Positions 34,058-42,858 of a DNA stretch of 64,000 nucleotides are shown one piece after another. The stretch covers positions 49,159 through 113,158 of the forward strand of contig NZ_JBHFNQ010000108.1 in NCBI RefSeq assembly GCF_041929345.1. The letters run 5' to 3'. The position numbers were made by a program, and so were the translations under genes. Source of the stretch: Floridanema aerugineum (GTDB lineage: Bacteria > Cyanobacteriota > Cyanobacteriia > Cyanobacteriales > Aerosakkonemataceae). How positions within the stretch are numbered: position 1 is the stretch's first letter; each line of letters starts with the position of its first letter. The notes below the pieces were generated by a model. It saw only the letters and a program-made list of their open reading frames with translations. It searched no databases and was not told where the DNA came from.

Positions 34058-34192
34058 TAACGCAAGTTGCTAGTTATTAATTTTCAGAAATTTTTCAGGC
34101 TGTAGGGTGCGTCAGATAGTAAATTTTTGGATACGATCGCTAATTTTGGCTCTCTGACGCACCCTACTCAATATAACTAGCAACTTGCGTTA
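34058..34192. repeat. Nested palindromic MITE-like element
   Basis: Outer 19-bp arms (TAACGCAAGTTGCTAGTTA at 34058-34076, reverse complement at 34174-34192) enclose inner 15-bp arms (GTAGGGTGCGTCAGA at 34102-34116, reverse complement at 34153-34167). No coding capacity. The inner part is the family also seen at 7692-7756. The rest of 33888-34438 is AT-rich and includes the promoter region of the large gene downstream; I see no defined operator there. Confidence 0.85.
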
Positions 34193-34438
34193 GTTAAAGA
34201 CAATTTACAAAAATCATACATTTAAAGGTATAAGTAGTTACAATTACACAGTAAAAAATTACATATTAAAGGTGAACTTATTGCGGTAAAGTTAATGGCA
34301 ACCAATAGGTTGATAAATGTTAACTACAGGAGAGTTGACAAAAACCCATTGGTCAAAAGATATTTACTTACAGGTTATCACCATGTTTAATTTTGGTTGT
34401 CCCCTGTAAAGTTTTCTAGTATACGAAGGGTTAGATAA

Positions 34439-37400
34439 ATGTCCGGTAAACAAGAGAAACCGTTAGCGGCACTAGCAATAATGCTAGCTTTGGCAACTAC
34501 CTCGGCTCCGATCGCAGTTAATTCTACAGCCCGTCCCCTGTTAGCGCAATCATCGAGCAGTACTTCCTTTCCGATGCCCAAGGAACTTCCTCGCGGCAAA
34601 TCATTACGTATCGCTGGTTCTACCAGCATGATCAAAATCAATCAAGCCTTGGAGAAAAATTTTAAAACTAAATATCCGGGTACAGATATTAAATTTTCTT
34701 ATCAAGGCACCAATGCCGCACTCAAAGCTTTAAGACAAGGAAAAATAGACTTAGCTGCGATTGGTCGCCCCCTGACAAAAGAAGAAAAAGCTCAAGGATT
34801 AGTTGCCGTTCCTGTAACTCGCAACAAAATCGCCATCATTGTTGGACGAAATAACAGATTTAACAAAAGTATTACCGCCCAACAGTTTGCTAGAATTTAT
34901 CGCGGTGAAATCTCCAACTGGTCGCAAGTTGGTGGAAATCCAGGGAAAATTCGCGTAGTCGATCGCCCAGAGACTAGCGACACTCGGCAAGCATTTTTCA
35001 CCTATTCCATCTTCCAAAACAACCGCTCTAAAATTAGCCCAAACAAGAAAAAAGTTGCTAAAGATAGCACGGAAGCAGTAATTAGCAACTTGGGAAACAA
35101 CGGCATTGGCTATGCAATTTCCGATCAGGTAGTCAACAACCGCAGAGTGCGAGTTGTGCCGATGCACAATGCTCTACCGAACAGCGTTCGCTATCCCTTC
35201 TCTCAACCGCTGAGCTACGTTTACAGAAAATCTAACTTAACTCCAGCAGTAATGGCATTTTTGGGTAATGCCACATCTTCGCAAAACCAAAAGTTAGTTG
35301 AAGCTAGTCGAGTTTCTGGGGCAATGGCGGCTATTGATGGGAGCACAACCGCCAAACCTCCAGCCGTCAAGCCTTCTGCTTCCTCTCCACCAGCGGCAAA
35401 AGCCAAACCCAAACCAGCGGCTGGTGCAGTCGCCACAGATGAGTCAAAGGGTGGAATTTCGCCTTGGCTTTGGTTGTTGCTGCTGCCTCTGTTTGGTGGG
35501 TTAGTTTGGTGGTTGTTTAAAGGTCGAGGTGGCAGAGGTGCTGCCCCTGTTGTTCCGCCTGTAGTTCCAGCCAAAACTCCAGAAAGCCGAATTACTCTTA
35601 CGCCCGGTAGATCTCAAGATGCTTACGCTCATTGGCAAGTTCCCGATCGCGTCAAGGAAGAAATGCGGCGACAAGGTGGGCAAAAAATGAAGCTGCGTCT
35701 TTATGATGTCACGCATATTGACATGGATCGGCAACCACCTCACAGCGTCAAGGAATTTGACTGTAGCGAACAACAACAGGATTTGCAAATGCCGATCGCA
35801 CTTCCCGAACGCGATTATATTGTCGAACTCGGTTATCTCACCAACGATAATCGCTGGCTGAGTGTAATTCGTTCTCTTCATGCCAGAATTCCAGCTGCTG
35901 TACCAACAGATAGCAGTACACCCGCAACAACCCCAGTAGGTGCAGATGTAGCCGAAGTTAATCAACTATCAGAAGCTGTAGACGAAGGTCGATTAATTTT
36001 AGTTCCCCAAAGTTCCCAAGATGCAATTGCTTGTTGGGAAATTACCGCAGAACGGAAAGCAGCATTGCAGAAATTGGGTGGCAAAAAACTAGCATTACGA
36101 GTTTATGACACCACTGGAGGCATTGACTTAGATCGGCAAACAGCCAATAGTATGTGGCAATATGGCTGCGATGAACAAAGCTCTAATTTGCATATTCTGA
36201 TCTCTCAATGCGATCGCGATTACACAGCCGAGATCGGTTACATTACTGAAGATGGACAATGGCTAAAAATTGCCCGTTCTTCACCAGTACGAATCAACAG
36301 CGAAGTTAAAGATAGTGAAATTCCCACCGTTGCTACAGGTGCATTAGGAGTCGCCGCTGCCGCTGCTGAAACTCCCATCCAAAAAGAAAATCGGTTAATT
36401 ATAGTACCGAAAAACGCCCAAGAAGCTTATGCTTGCTGGGAGATTTCACCAGAAAAGCAGGCAGAAATACAACAGTTGGGTGGCAAAAAATTAGTATTGT
36501 GCCTTTATGACATTACAGGAGACATTGACTTAGATCTGCAACCAGCCCATAGTGAGTGGCAACACGACTGTAACGAAGATCCTAATTTACAGATTCCAAT
36601 TGCTCAAAGCGATCGCGATTACATAGCCGAAATCGGTTACATTACCGATTATGGACAATGGCTAAAAATTGCCCGTTCTTCACCAGTACGAATCAACAAC
36701 GAAGCACAAGATAATGGAATTTCCCCCGCTGCCTTGTCTGCGTTAGCTGGTACGATCGTTGAAAAAGAAACCTCTGAAACTCCCGTCCAAAAAGAAAGTA
36801 GGTTAACTCTCTTGACGAGAAACTCCCAAGAAGCTTATGCTACCTGGGAAATTACAAGAGAAAAGCAGGCCCAACTGCAAGAATTGGGTGGGAAAAAATT
36901 AGTATTGTACCTTTATGACATTACAGAAGACATTGACTTAGATCTGCAACCAGCCCATAGTGAGTGGCAATACGACTGCGACGAACAAAGTCCGAATTTG
37001 CAGATTCCAATTGCTCAAAGCAATCGCGATTACATAGCCGAGATCGGTTACATTACCGATTATGGACAATGGCTAAAAATTGCCCGTTCTTCACCAGTGC
37101 GAATCAACAGCGAAGTTAAAGATAGTGAAATTCCTGTTGCTACTGGGTTAGCTGGTACGATCGTAGAACAACCAACTTCTGAAACTCCCGTCCAAAAAGA
37201 AAATTGGTTAATTCTAGTACCAAGAAACTCTCAAGATGCTTACGCTTGTTGGAAAATTCCCCCAGAGAAACAGGCAGAATTACCAACATTGGGTGAGAAA
37301 AAACTAGTATTGCGACTTTATGACACCACTGGAGGCATTGACTTAGATCGGCAACAAGCTCATTGTGTGCGAGATTATGAGTGCAACGAACAAAACACAG

Positions 37401-38545
37401 ATTTACATATTGCACTTCCCCAGATCGATCGCGATTATGTAGCCGAGTTAGGTTACATTACCGATGATGGAAGATGGCTAAAAATTGCCCGTTCTTCACT
37501 AGTGCAAATCAAAAGCGAAGTCAAAGATAGCGAAATTCCCGCCACAGGTACAAGCATTGCAGGTGCAACTCCCGTAGTTTACAAACCAACTCCCACCACA
37601 ACAGAAACTCTACTATGGTTAATAGTCCGTGACTTGAAAAGTGCAGATGTTTACTGGGAAATTTCCGCAGCACAAAAAGCCGAGTTGCAAACAGTTGGGA
37701 AAACTCTGCGGCTGCGAGTTTACGACATTACAGGGATTGACTTCAACAAACAACCAGCGAATAGCTTGCAGGAGTACGAATGCGATCCCAACTCTACTAA
37801 TTTACGGGTGGTGATTCCAGTGAGCGATCGCGATTACATCGCCGAATTAGGCTACATTACTAATGATGGTGAATGGCTAAAATTTGCGCGTTCTGCTTCC
37901 CTGCGAATTGTTAGTCCACCAAAAGAAGTTTCTGTAGAATCGATCGACGCTAAAATCACACCCCCAAAAGCACCATCCGGTTTTATCGGTAACGTCGCGC
38001 AAGTCATTTCCGAAGGGGTGAACAATGTTGCCAAAGTAATAACCAACGTCGTGGCAGATACCAGCAAAACAACCACCAATTTAAATGGAAATGCCTTGAC
38101 AGTTGATGCCACAGTTAACGGAAGTAAAGCCGCAGTTGCAAAACTAGGAACAGCTGCTACAAATAATACTGGCACAAATGGTAAAGCGGCGAGCAAGAGC
38201 GAATGTCGGATTATTCTTGTACCTTTTAATGCTAAGGATGCTTACGCTTATTGGGAAGTTTCCGAAGATTATAAGATAGCTCTGAGGCAACAAGGTGGGA
38301 AAACCTTTATGCTGAGAGTTCATGATGCCACTGATTTGGATATCGATCGTCAGCAACCGCACAACACTCAAGAGTATCTGTGCGAAGAAACACAACAAGA
38401 TCGGCACGTTTCTGTTCCGGCACCCGATCGCGACTACATTGCAGAAGTCGGTTACTATACCGATGATGGTCGCTGGTTGCGCTTAATTCGCTCTTTCCAT
38501 GTTCGCATACCTCTAGAAGGTAAATCCAAATGGGTATCCGTCTAA
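34439..38545 (+). CDS. Phosphate-binding-protein-like domain, TM segment and seven DUF4912 repeats
   Basis: 1368 residues. Signal peptide 1-37; PstS-like substrate-binding domain about 47-290 (GSTSMIKINQALEKNF, GRPLTKEEK, YRGEISNWSQVGG); a Pro/Ala-rich linker; one TM segment about 341-360 (WLWLLLLPLFGGLVWWL) followed by KGRGGRG, so what follows is probably cytoplasmic. Seven DUF4912 domains follow at about 381-485, 515-620, 650-755, 785-890, 921-1026, 1056-1157 and 1253-1359. Each begins LILVPxNSQDAYACWEI-like and ends DRDYIAELGYITDDGxWLKI-like. Repeats 2-5 are nearly identical in DNA, showing recent duplication. It looks like a one-pass receptor for a phosphate-like ligand. The function is unknown. 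Confidence 0.88.
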   Translation: MSGKQEKPLAALAIMLALATTSAPIAVNSTARPLLAQSSSSTSFPMPKELPRGKSLRIAGSTSMIKINQALEKNFKTKYPGTDIKFSYQGTNAALKALRQGKIDLAAIGRPLTKEEKAQGLVAVPVTRNKIAIIVGRNNRFNKSITAQQFARIYRGEISNWSQVGGNPGKIRVVDRPETSDTRQAFFTYSIFQNNRSKISPNKKKVAKDSTEAVISNLGNNGIGYAISDQVVNNRRVRVVPMHNALPNSVRYPFSQPLSYVYRKSNLTPAVMAFLGNATSSQNQKLVEASRVSGAMAAIDGSTTAKPPAVKPSASSPPAAKAKPKPAAGAVATDESKGGISPWLWLLLLPLFGGLVWWLFKGRGGRGAAPVVPPVVPAKTPESRITLTPGRSQDAYAHWQVPDRVKEEMRRQGGQKMKLRLYDVTHIDMDRQPPHSVKEFDCSEQQQDLQMPIALPERDYIVELGYLTNDNRWLSVIRSLHARIPAAVPTDSSTPATTPVGADVAEVNQLSEAVDEGRLILVPQSSQDAIACWEITAERKAALQKLGGKKLALRVYDTTGGIDLDRQTANSMWQYGCDEQSSNLHILISQCDRDYTAEIGYITEDGQWLKIARSSPVRINSEVKDSEIPTVATGALGVAAAAAETPIQKENRLIIVPKNAQEAYACWEISPEKQAEIQQLGGKKLVLCLYDITGDIDLDLQPAHSEWQHDCNEDPNLQIPIAQSDRDYIAEIGYITDYGQWLKIARSSPVRINNEAQDNGISPAALSALAGTIVEKETSETPVQKESRLTLLTRNSQEAYATWEITREKQAQLQELGGKKLVLYLYDITEDIDLDLQPAHSEWQYDCDEQSPNLQIPIAQSNRDYIAEIGYITDYGQWLKIARSSPVRINSEVKDSEIPVATGLAGTIVEQPTSETPVQKENWLILVPRNSQDAYACWKIPPEKQAELPTLGEKKLVLRLYDTTGGIDLDRQQAHCVRDYECNEQNTDLHIALPQIDRDYVAELGYITDDGRWLKIARSSLVQIKSEVKDSEIPATGTSIAGATPVVYKPTPTTTETLLWLIVRDLKSADVYWEISAAQKAELQTVGKTLRLRVYDITGIDFNKQPANSLQEYECDPNSTNLRVVIPVSDRDYIAELGYITNDGEWLKFARSASLRIVSPPKEVSVESIDAKITPPKAPSGFIGNVAQVISEGVNNVAKVITNVVADTSKTTTNLNGNALTVDATVNGSKAAVAKLGTAATNNTGTNGKAASKSECRIILVPFNAKDAYAYWEVSEDYKIALRQQGGKTFMLRVHDATDLDIDRQQPHNTQEYLCEETQQDRHVSVPAPDRDYIAEVGYYTDDGRWLRLIRSFHVRIPLEGKSKWVSV

Positions 38546-38554
38546 AGCCGGACG

Positions 38555-38627
38555 TAGAGTCGTTGTAAATCATGTAGAGACGTTGTAAATCATGTAGAGA
38601 CGTTATATATAACGTCTCTACATGATT
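38555..38627. repeat. GTAGAGACGT repeat cluster
   Basis: Three copies of GTAGAGACGT(T/A) follow the end of the large gene. The last pairs with its reverse complement as GTAGAGACGTTATATATAAC plus GTCTCTAC. Confidence 0.85.
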
Positions 38628-38718
38628 GCACCAAGGCTAAAAACCTGGAGGTGAGCAAATAGCTAAACCTGAAAGCATAGATTTTTCGTCAACAAACCCG
38701 GTTTTTCAAGTCTGATTA

Positions 38719-38823
38719 CTCAGATCTTGCACAACTAGGAGGTGGAACCTCCCACATCTTCGTTCCCCGGTTCAACCAGGGAACGAAAAATAGAGGCTCT
38801 GCCTCACAAGTGCAAGATCTGAG
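38719..38823. repeat. Cloverleaf-like palindromic repeat, complete copy
   Basis: Perfect 14-bp outer arms (CTCAGATCTTGCAC at 38719-38732, reverse complement at 38810-38823) enclose three hairpins: GGAGGTGGAACCTCC (38738-38752), CGTTCCCCGG/CCAGGGAACG (38761-38785) and GAGGCTCTGCCTC (38793-38805). Partial copies are at 2938-3006, 32592-32640 and 39465-39535. No coding frame. Confidence 0.85.
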
Positions 38824-38825
38824 AT

Positions 38826-38857
38826 TATAGAGATGTTATATATAACGTCTCTACATA
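38826..38857. repeat. GTAGAGACGT family copy
   Basis: ATAGAGATGTTATATATAAC plus GTCTCTACAT, a slightly decayed palindrome directly after the cloverleaf-like repeat. Confidence 0.75.
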
Positions 38858-38930
38858 ATATGTAATCAACCGGACTATCATCAGCAATCCCTAAAAATTT
38901 AGTCAATTATTTAAGCCAGGAAATGAAAAA

Positions 38931-39464
38931 ATGGGACTATTCTTTGAGATTCTTAGCTCGATCAACAATCCTCAGCAGCGAGGTAGTGTTTCTCACTTAG
39001 AATACTTTCTCAACACTGTAAACCAGTTGTCAGCAAATCGCGGAGTTAATCCTTCTCAAATGCAAAAAATAATGTCAACTTTAGGCAGTTTACTCCGCCC
39101 AGTACTAAAACAACAACAATCACTAGCAAGTGGCGGTTTGGAAAGTCTCATGAATCAAGTGATTGGTGCTAATGGTAATGTCGCGACGTTGCCATCTTTA
39201 ATCCCGCCTCAAGAGCAGCAACAAATGGTTGAAAAAATTGCTCAAACAAGTGAATTAAGCACAACTCAAATTGAAACAGCTTTACCTATACTAATTTCTG
39301 GTGTAATTAGTTTGCTGAATATGGGAGCAAGTCAACCAGGAATTCCAGGTGGGGAAAATCAAATTTTAAATGCGTTTTTAAATGCAGATAAAGATAGTGA
39401 TGTAGACCTTGGCGAAGTGATGAAATTTGCCTCTCGATTATTAAATCCTTATCAAGCAGCTTAA
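38931..39464 (+). CDS. Conserved helical protein, DUF937/YidB-like
   Basis: 177 residues, mainly helical. No signal peptide or catalytic motif. Near the C-terminus LNADKDSDVDLGEVMKFA resembles an EF-hand-like acidic loop. The start (MGLFFEILSSI) and the leucine/serine-rich helices resemble DUF937 proteins, but that is from memory of the family and not certain. It stands between repeat clusters and has no operon partner. Confidence 0.6.
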   Translation: MGLFFEILSSINNPQQRGSVSHLEYFLNTVNQLSANRGVNPSQMQKIMSTLGSLLRPVLKQQQSLASGGLESLMNQVIGANGNVATLPSLIPPQEQQQMVEKIAQTSELSTTQIETALPILISGVISLLNMGASQPGIPGGENQILNAFLNADKDSDVDLGEVMKFASRLLNPYQAA

Positions 39465-39535
39465 CTCAAATCTTGCTCCTGAAAGGAGGTAGAACCTCCT
39501 AGATCTCGTTCCCAGGTTGAACAAATGGAACGAGA
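39465..39535. repeat. Partial copy of the cloverleaf-like repeat
   Basis: CTCAAATCTTGCTC, then GGAGGTAGAACCTCC and CGTTCCCAGGTTGAAC...GGAACG. The 3' outer arm is lost. Confidence 0.75.
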
Positions 39536-39556
39536 AAATATCATGTCAGCTTGATT

Positions 39557-39615
39557 ACCCATAATGTAGAGACGTTATATATAACGTCTCTACATTATGG
39601 GTAACGTCTCTACAA
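39557..39615. repeat. GTAGAGACGT palindrome with extended arms
   Basis: ACCCATAATGTAGAGACGTT and its reverse complement form a long palindrome at 39557-39602, followed by a further GTAACGTCTCTAC. A CCCCATCT heptamer-like array follows at about 39636-39666. Confidence 0.85.
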
Positions 39616-39680
39616 GGTTTTGTATTAACAATACCCCATCTCCCCATCTCCCCATTCCCCCATCTCCTCTGCCTGACAAC

Positions 39681-40043
39681 TCATTGCTGCCAACCTTTTT
39701 CGGCTTGTGCTAATACGTAAGCTGCTACATTTTCGATTTCTTGTTGAGTTAAACGGTCTTTGTAAGCTGACATATTGGCTTTACCGTTGGTGACAATGGA
39801 TGCGATCGCCTCCACATCAGCATAACCATTTTTTTGCAAAGCTTTTAACTTTAAGTTTTTTCCTCGGCGAATTATGTTCCCACCATTAACATGACAGCCT
39901 ACACAATTAGCTTGAAACACTTTTTCGCCATTCTCTAAATCTGCTGCCCAAGCTTGGGGTACAATGCTGAAAAACAGTAGGCAACATATTATTAAATATA
40001 GCCCTGTTTTCTGAATCCAACTTAGCCAATTTTTTGCTTTCAT
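39681..40043 (-). CDS. petJ: Cytochrome c6
   Basis: About 120 residues from ATG 40043; a TTG at 40070 is open but less likely. Signal peptide with hydrophobic core LYLIICCLLFFSIV and cleavage near AWAADLE. The mature part has the heme motif CVGCH, then NGGNIIRRGKNLKLKALQKNG, a methionine ligand in GKANMSAYKDRLT, and the C-terminal helix IENVAAYVLAQAEKGW, all typical of PetJ. It carries electrons from cytochrome b6f to photosystem I or oxidase in the thylakoid lumen and can replace plastocyanin. Confidence 0.93.
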   Translation of the reverse strand: MKAKNWLSWIQKTGLYLIICCLLFFSIVPQAWAADLENGEKVFQANCVGCHVNGGNIIRRGKNLKLKALQKNGYADVEAIASIVTNGKANMSAYKDRLTQQEIENVAAYVLAQAEKGWQQ

Positions 40044-40083
40044 TTTTAATCTGTTTCGTCTGAACTTCAATCCTAATTTACCC

Positions 40084-40707
40084 TCAAGCTTCTTTAACCC
40101 AAATTGCTAAACCGCCGCCTCTTCCCCTGGCCGCAATGTAATTTTCATTTATGGCGAAGAAGGCGAAGAAAGGTAAATCTCTGATATGTTTTTGCTGAAA
40201 ATATTGGTTTTTCTTTTGACCACCACGAAAGTTGCCACTATAAACAGTAAAACCTAAGAAGCCTACTTGAATTTGGGTAAAGTCAAAAGCTAAAAGGTTT
40301 TTTTTGCCCAAATACTTGGCTGGCCCATTAAACTTAAATGAGATGGTGCCAACTTGCAATTGATTGCCAATTTTTAGCTGATTTGGATTAAGGCTGTTAT
40401 CTGCTTCTGCTGGAGAAAAGGAAATTTGGGCTTTGACAAACTTCGGTAGATAAAAGCCATTCCCCATTTTAATTCCTGAACGCTGACTTGATTTTTTCGG
40501 TGAGACAACAAAATGCAGTCGCCAGGAACCTATTAAAGTTTCTAAAGGATAATTTATTCGTTGTTGTTTGGTAAGTTTTTCAGCTTCTAATAAAGCTTGA
40601 ACGACCTCTGCTGCTTTGGGTCGATCGCTTTTTTGCTCCCAAGCAGCTGCTTTAGTTAAAGTCTCTAAAAAATCCGGTGAGGTAGGCGATATTAGATTAG
40701 TTGACAT
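40084..40707 (-). CDS. Conserved cyanobacterial/plastid protein, fibrillin-like
   Basis: 207 residues. A helical N-terminus (about 1-55) precedes a beta-rich part starting LETLIGSWRLHFVVSPKK and ending FFAINENYIAARGRGGGLAIW. The GSWRL opening and the late AARGRGGG motif resemble plastid lipid-associated (PAP/fibrillin) and related lipocalin-like proteins of cyanobacteria and chloroplasts; this is a fold-level guess. No signal peptide. It is 41 bp upstream of the petJ frame on the same strand, and co-transcription is possible. Confidence 0.7.
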   Translation of the reverse strand: MSTNLISPTSPDFLETLTKAAAWEQKSDRPKAAEVVQALLEAEKLTKQQRINYPLETLIGSWRLHFVVSPKKSSQRSGIKMGNGFYLPKFVKAQISFSPAEADNSLNPNQLKIGNQLQVGTISFKFNGPAKYLGKKNLLAFDFTQIQVGFLGFTVYSGNFRGGQKKNQYFQQKHIRDLPFFAFFAINENYIAARGRGGGLAIWVKEA

Positions 40708-40818
40708 AAGACGAACAGATTAACTATAACCATCAATACTATAGCTTAAATAATACCAATACTCGACTGTTTGAGATCGCCAGAGCAAAATAAATTCAGG
40801 ACTTACGCAACAACATAC

Positions 40819-41589
40819 CTAGCGACTTGAGTTATCACTGTGCAAAAGATGTAATAATGCTAAATCTACATATTTAGCTGTTATTTCTGGAATATTTCCA
40901 GCTAAAAACTCGCATGGTAAATCCAATTCGCCTAAATGATTTACTACCAAACAAGCCGCACTAAAATCTTGATTCTTAGTATAATCATTCACTGTCACAA
41001 TAGTTCTTAAACCCGCCCCAATAGCTGCTTGTAAACCATGATGCGAATCTTCAAAAACTAGACATTCATTAGCTGTTAATCCCATTTTATCTAAGACATA
41101 ATTATAGATATCTGGTGCGGGTTTTTTCGCTGGAACAATATCGCCAGCAGCTATAATTTCAAACCAATCAGGATCGAGAGTTTGTTCTAACAAAGCTGTG
41201 GCATTTGGTAAAGCACTAGTAGTGGCAATAGCTAAACGCAAACCTTGTTCTTTTGCTTCTTTAATTAACCGTTTTACTCCAGGTCTTAGGGGAATTGCTG
41301 CATCTTTAAGCAATTGTTGGTAATATTTGGTTTTTAGTTTATGCAAACTTGCCAAAAATTCTGACCATTCAGATGGAGGTTGAAAATTTGGATAATGTTG
41401 CTTTAAATAGTATTGAATTCTTTCTTTTCCCCCGGCAATAGCCAATAATTCGCCATATAATGTTTCTGACCAATTCCAATCAAAACCTTGTTCAGCAAAA
41501 GCTTGATTGAATGCAATTCGATGACCATCTCGTTCTGTATCAGCTAAAGTACCATCAACATCAAAAATTAAAGCTTGTAATTTTGTCAT
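40819..41589 (-). CDS. HAD superfamily phosphatase, CbbY/beta-phosphoglucomutase-like
   Basis: 256 residues. Motif I is LIFDVDGTLADTE (nucleophile and acid Asp), motif II is IATTSALP, motif III Lys is in PAKKPAPDIYNYVL and motif IV is CLVFEDSHHGLQAA. An alpha-helical cap lies between motifs I and II (about 20-90). The DGTLADTERDGHR start is typical of CbbY-type sugar phosphatases of phototrophs. CbbY of other organisms removes xylulose bisphosphate, a Rubisco inhibitor. That role is an inference here. Confidence 0.88.
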   Translation of the reverse strand: MTKLQALIFDVDGTLADTERDGHRIAFNQAFAEQGFDWNWSETLYGELLAIAGGKERIQYYLKQHYPNFQPPSEWSEFLASLHKLKTKYYQQLLKDAAIPLRPGVKRLIKEAKEQGLRLAIATTSALPNATALLEQTLDPDWFEIIAAGDIVPAKKPAPDIYNYVLDKMGLTANECLVFEDSHHGLQAAIGAGLRTIVTVNDYTKNQDFSAACLVVNHLGELDLPCEFLAGNIPEITAKYVDLALLHLLHSDNSSR

Positions 41590-41685
41590 GTTTGATTTTG
41601 GCTAAGTTTGGCTAGGTTTTGCGATCGCTCTCACATTTAAAAATTTACAAGGTTATGGTCATCAATGGCAAGCTTACAAGCTACT

Positions 41686-42105
41686 TTAGTCATCTTCATA
41701 TTCAACCCAAGAATTAGGAGTTTCTGATACAGCTACTTTTAATTGTACATCTTCGGGCAATTTTTTCTTAGTTTGGTCATAAATAAACTTAGCAATCATC
41801 TCCGCTGTAGTTTCGTAACCTTCTGGCATTACTTCATTCAAAATTCCATGATCTAACCCGCCTTTAGTAACATCTTGTTTCGCCCAACGTAAAGTGCGAA
41901 AATCAGCTACCATCACCGGATGAGGACAAAATTCCGATGAGTGAAGTTTCGCAGATGTCGCTTCAATTCGCACTTTATAAGTGTGTCCGTGCATCCGACC
42001 GCAAGGGCCATCATAATCTCTGATATAATGGGCGCTATCAAAGGTAAATTCGGTGACAAGTTTCCATTTGGGCACTTTGTTCTCCTGGTTTATAGATGAA
42101 CTCAC
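41686..42105 (-). CDS. queD: 6-carboxytetrahydropterin synthase (QueD/PTPS family)
   Basis: 139 residues. Zinc ligands are His in FDSAHYI and both His in MHGHTYKV; the catalytic Cys lies in DGPCGRMHGHT, as in QueD. Later DHGILNE and PTAEM-like TTAEMIAKF, and SETPNSWVEYEDD close the active site. It converts dihydroneopterin triphosphate to carboxytetrahydropterin, the second step toward queuosine. The gene is followed by the HAD gene on the same strand with a 96-bp gap and is divergent from tenA. Confidence 0.9.
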   Translation of the reverse strand: MSSSINQENKVPKWKLVTEFTFDSAHYIRDYDGPCGRMHGHTYKVRIEATSAKLHSSEFCPHPVMVADFRTLRWAKQDVTKGGLDHGILNEVMPEGYETTAEMIAKFIYDQTKKKLPEDVQLKVAVSETPNSWVEYEDD

Positions 42106-42169
42106 ACTAAAATTTTAAAGGGAAAAATAGCGATCGTGTCTAAAACTATTAAAATGATTATCACAACCT

Positions 42170-42207
42170 TCTCTGTTTCCTTTGCGTCCTTTGCGTCCTT
42201 TGCGGTT
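42170..42207. repeat. CCTTTGCGT short tandem repeats
   Basis: TTTCCTTTGCGTCCTTTGCG repeated with a final CCTTTGCGGTTC, just upstream of tenA. A cyanobacterial short repeat; no promoter elements are clear. Confidence 0.7.
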
Positions 42208-42219
42208 CATTAAAAAAAT

Positions 42220-42846
42220 ATGACTCTTTCTGAACAATTATGGCAAGCCAATCAAGAATTAGCACAAGCTTGTTTAGCACATCCATTTGTGCAGGGAATT
42301 GCCACAGGTACATTACCGAAAAATAAATTTGCTTATTATGTAGGACAGGATGCTTTTTTCTTAGAAGCTTTTGCCAGAGCTTATAGTATAGCCGCAGTGC
42401 GATCGCCTAATTGGGAAAGCTTCTTAGTTTTTCACAACTTAGCTGGTGGGGTTTTAGAAGAACTAAAATTACATCAGAATTATGCTACACAATGGGGAGT
42501 GAATCTGCAAAAAGTTTCTCCTTCTTTAGCTACTCGTCGTTATACAGATTTCCTATTAGCTACTGCTTGGAATAATCCAGCAGGTTTAACAGCTGTAGCA
42601 ATGGCTCCTTGTATGCGATTGTATGCTTTTTTAGGGCAAGAATTAGCTAAAAATGGCATTCCTGAACATCAGTATAGTGACTGGATTAGCACTTATAGTT
42701 CCGCAGAATTTGTACCGCTAGCAACAGCATTAGAAACTTTAGTCGATCGCTATGTTGAAACTAAAGAAACAGCAGAACCAATCTATCATTATGCCATGTT
42801 GTGTGAATATGAATTTTTTCAATCAGCATGGGAGTTTTCGGCATAA
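42220..42846 (+). CDS. tenA: TenA-family thiamine salvage protein
   Basis: 208 residues, all-helical TenA/PQQC-like fold. Visible features: WQANQELAQACLAHPFVQG, YYVGQDAFFLEAFARAY, LLATAWNNPAGLTAVAMAPC and YSDWISTYSSAEFVPL. A Cys occurs in MAPCMRLYAFLG at the position of the TenA catalytic cysteine, so it may be the class that hydrolyses aminopyrimidine or thiamine; I cannot assign TenA_C or TenA_E for sure. Convergent with the GGDEF gene, ending 12 bp before it. Confidence 0.85.
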   Translation: MTLSEQLWQANQELAQACLAHPFVQGIATGTLPKNKFAYYVGQDAFFLEAFARAYSIAAVRSPNWESFLVFHNLAGGVLEELKLHQNYATQWGVNLQKVSPSLATRRYTDFLLATAWNNPAGLTAVAMAPCMRLYAFLGQELAKNGIPEHQYSDWISTYSSAEFVPLATALETLVDRYVETKETAEPIYHYAMLCEYEFFQSAWEFSA

Positions 42847-42858
42847 AATTAATTGTTA

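Noticed and set aside
34200..34438. Possible Pho box upstream of the PstS-like gene
   Set aside because: I looked for CTTAACCT-type direct repeats and did not find them at the needed spacing.
35221..35965. Minus-strand frames inside the DUF4912 gene
   Set aside because: Antisense shadows; composition follows the repeat structure of the plus-strand gene.
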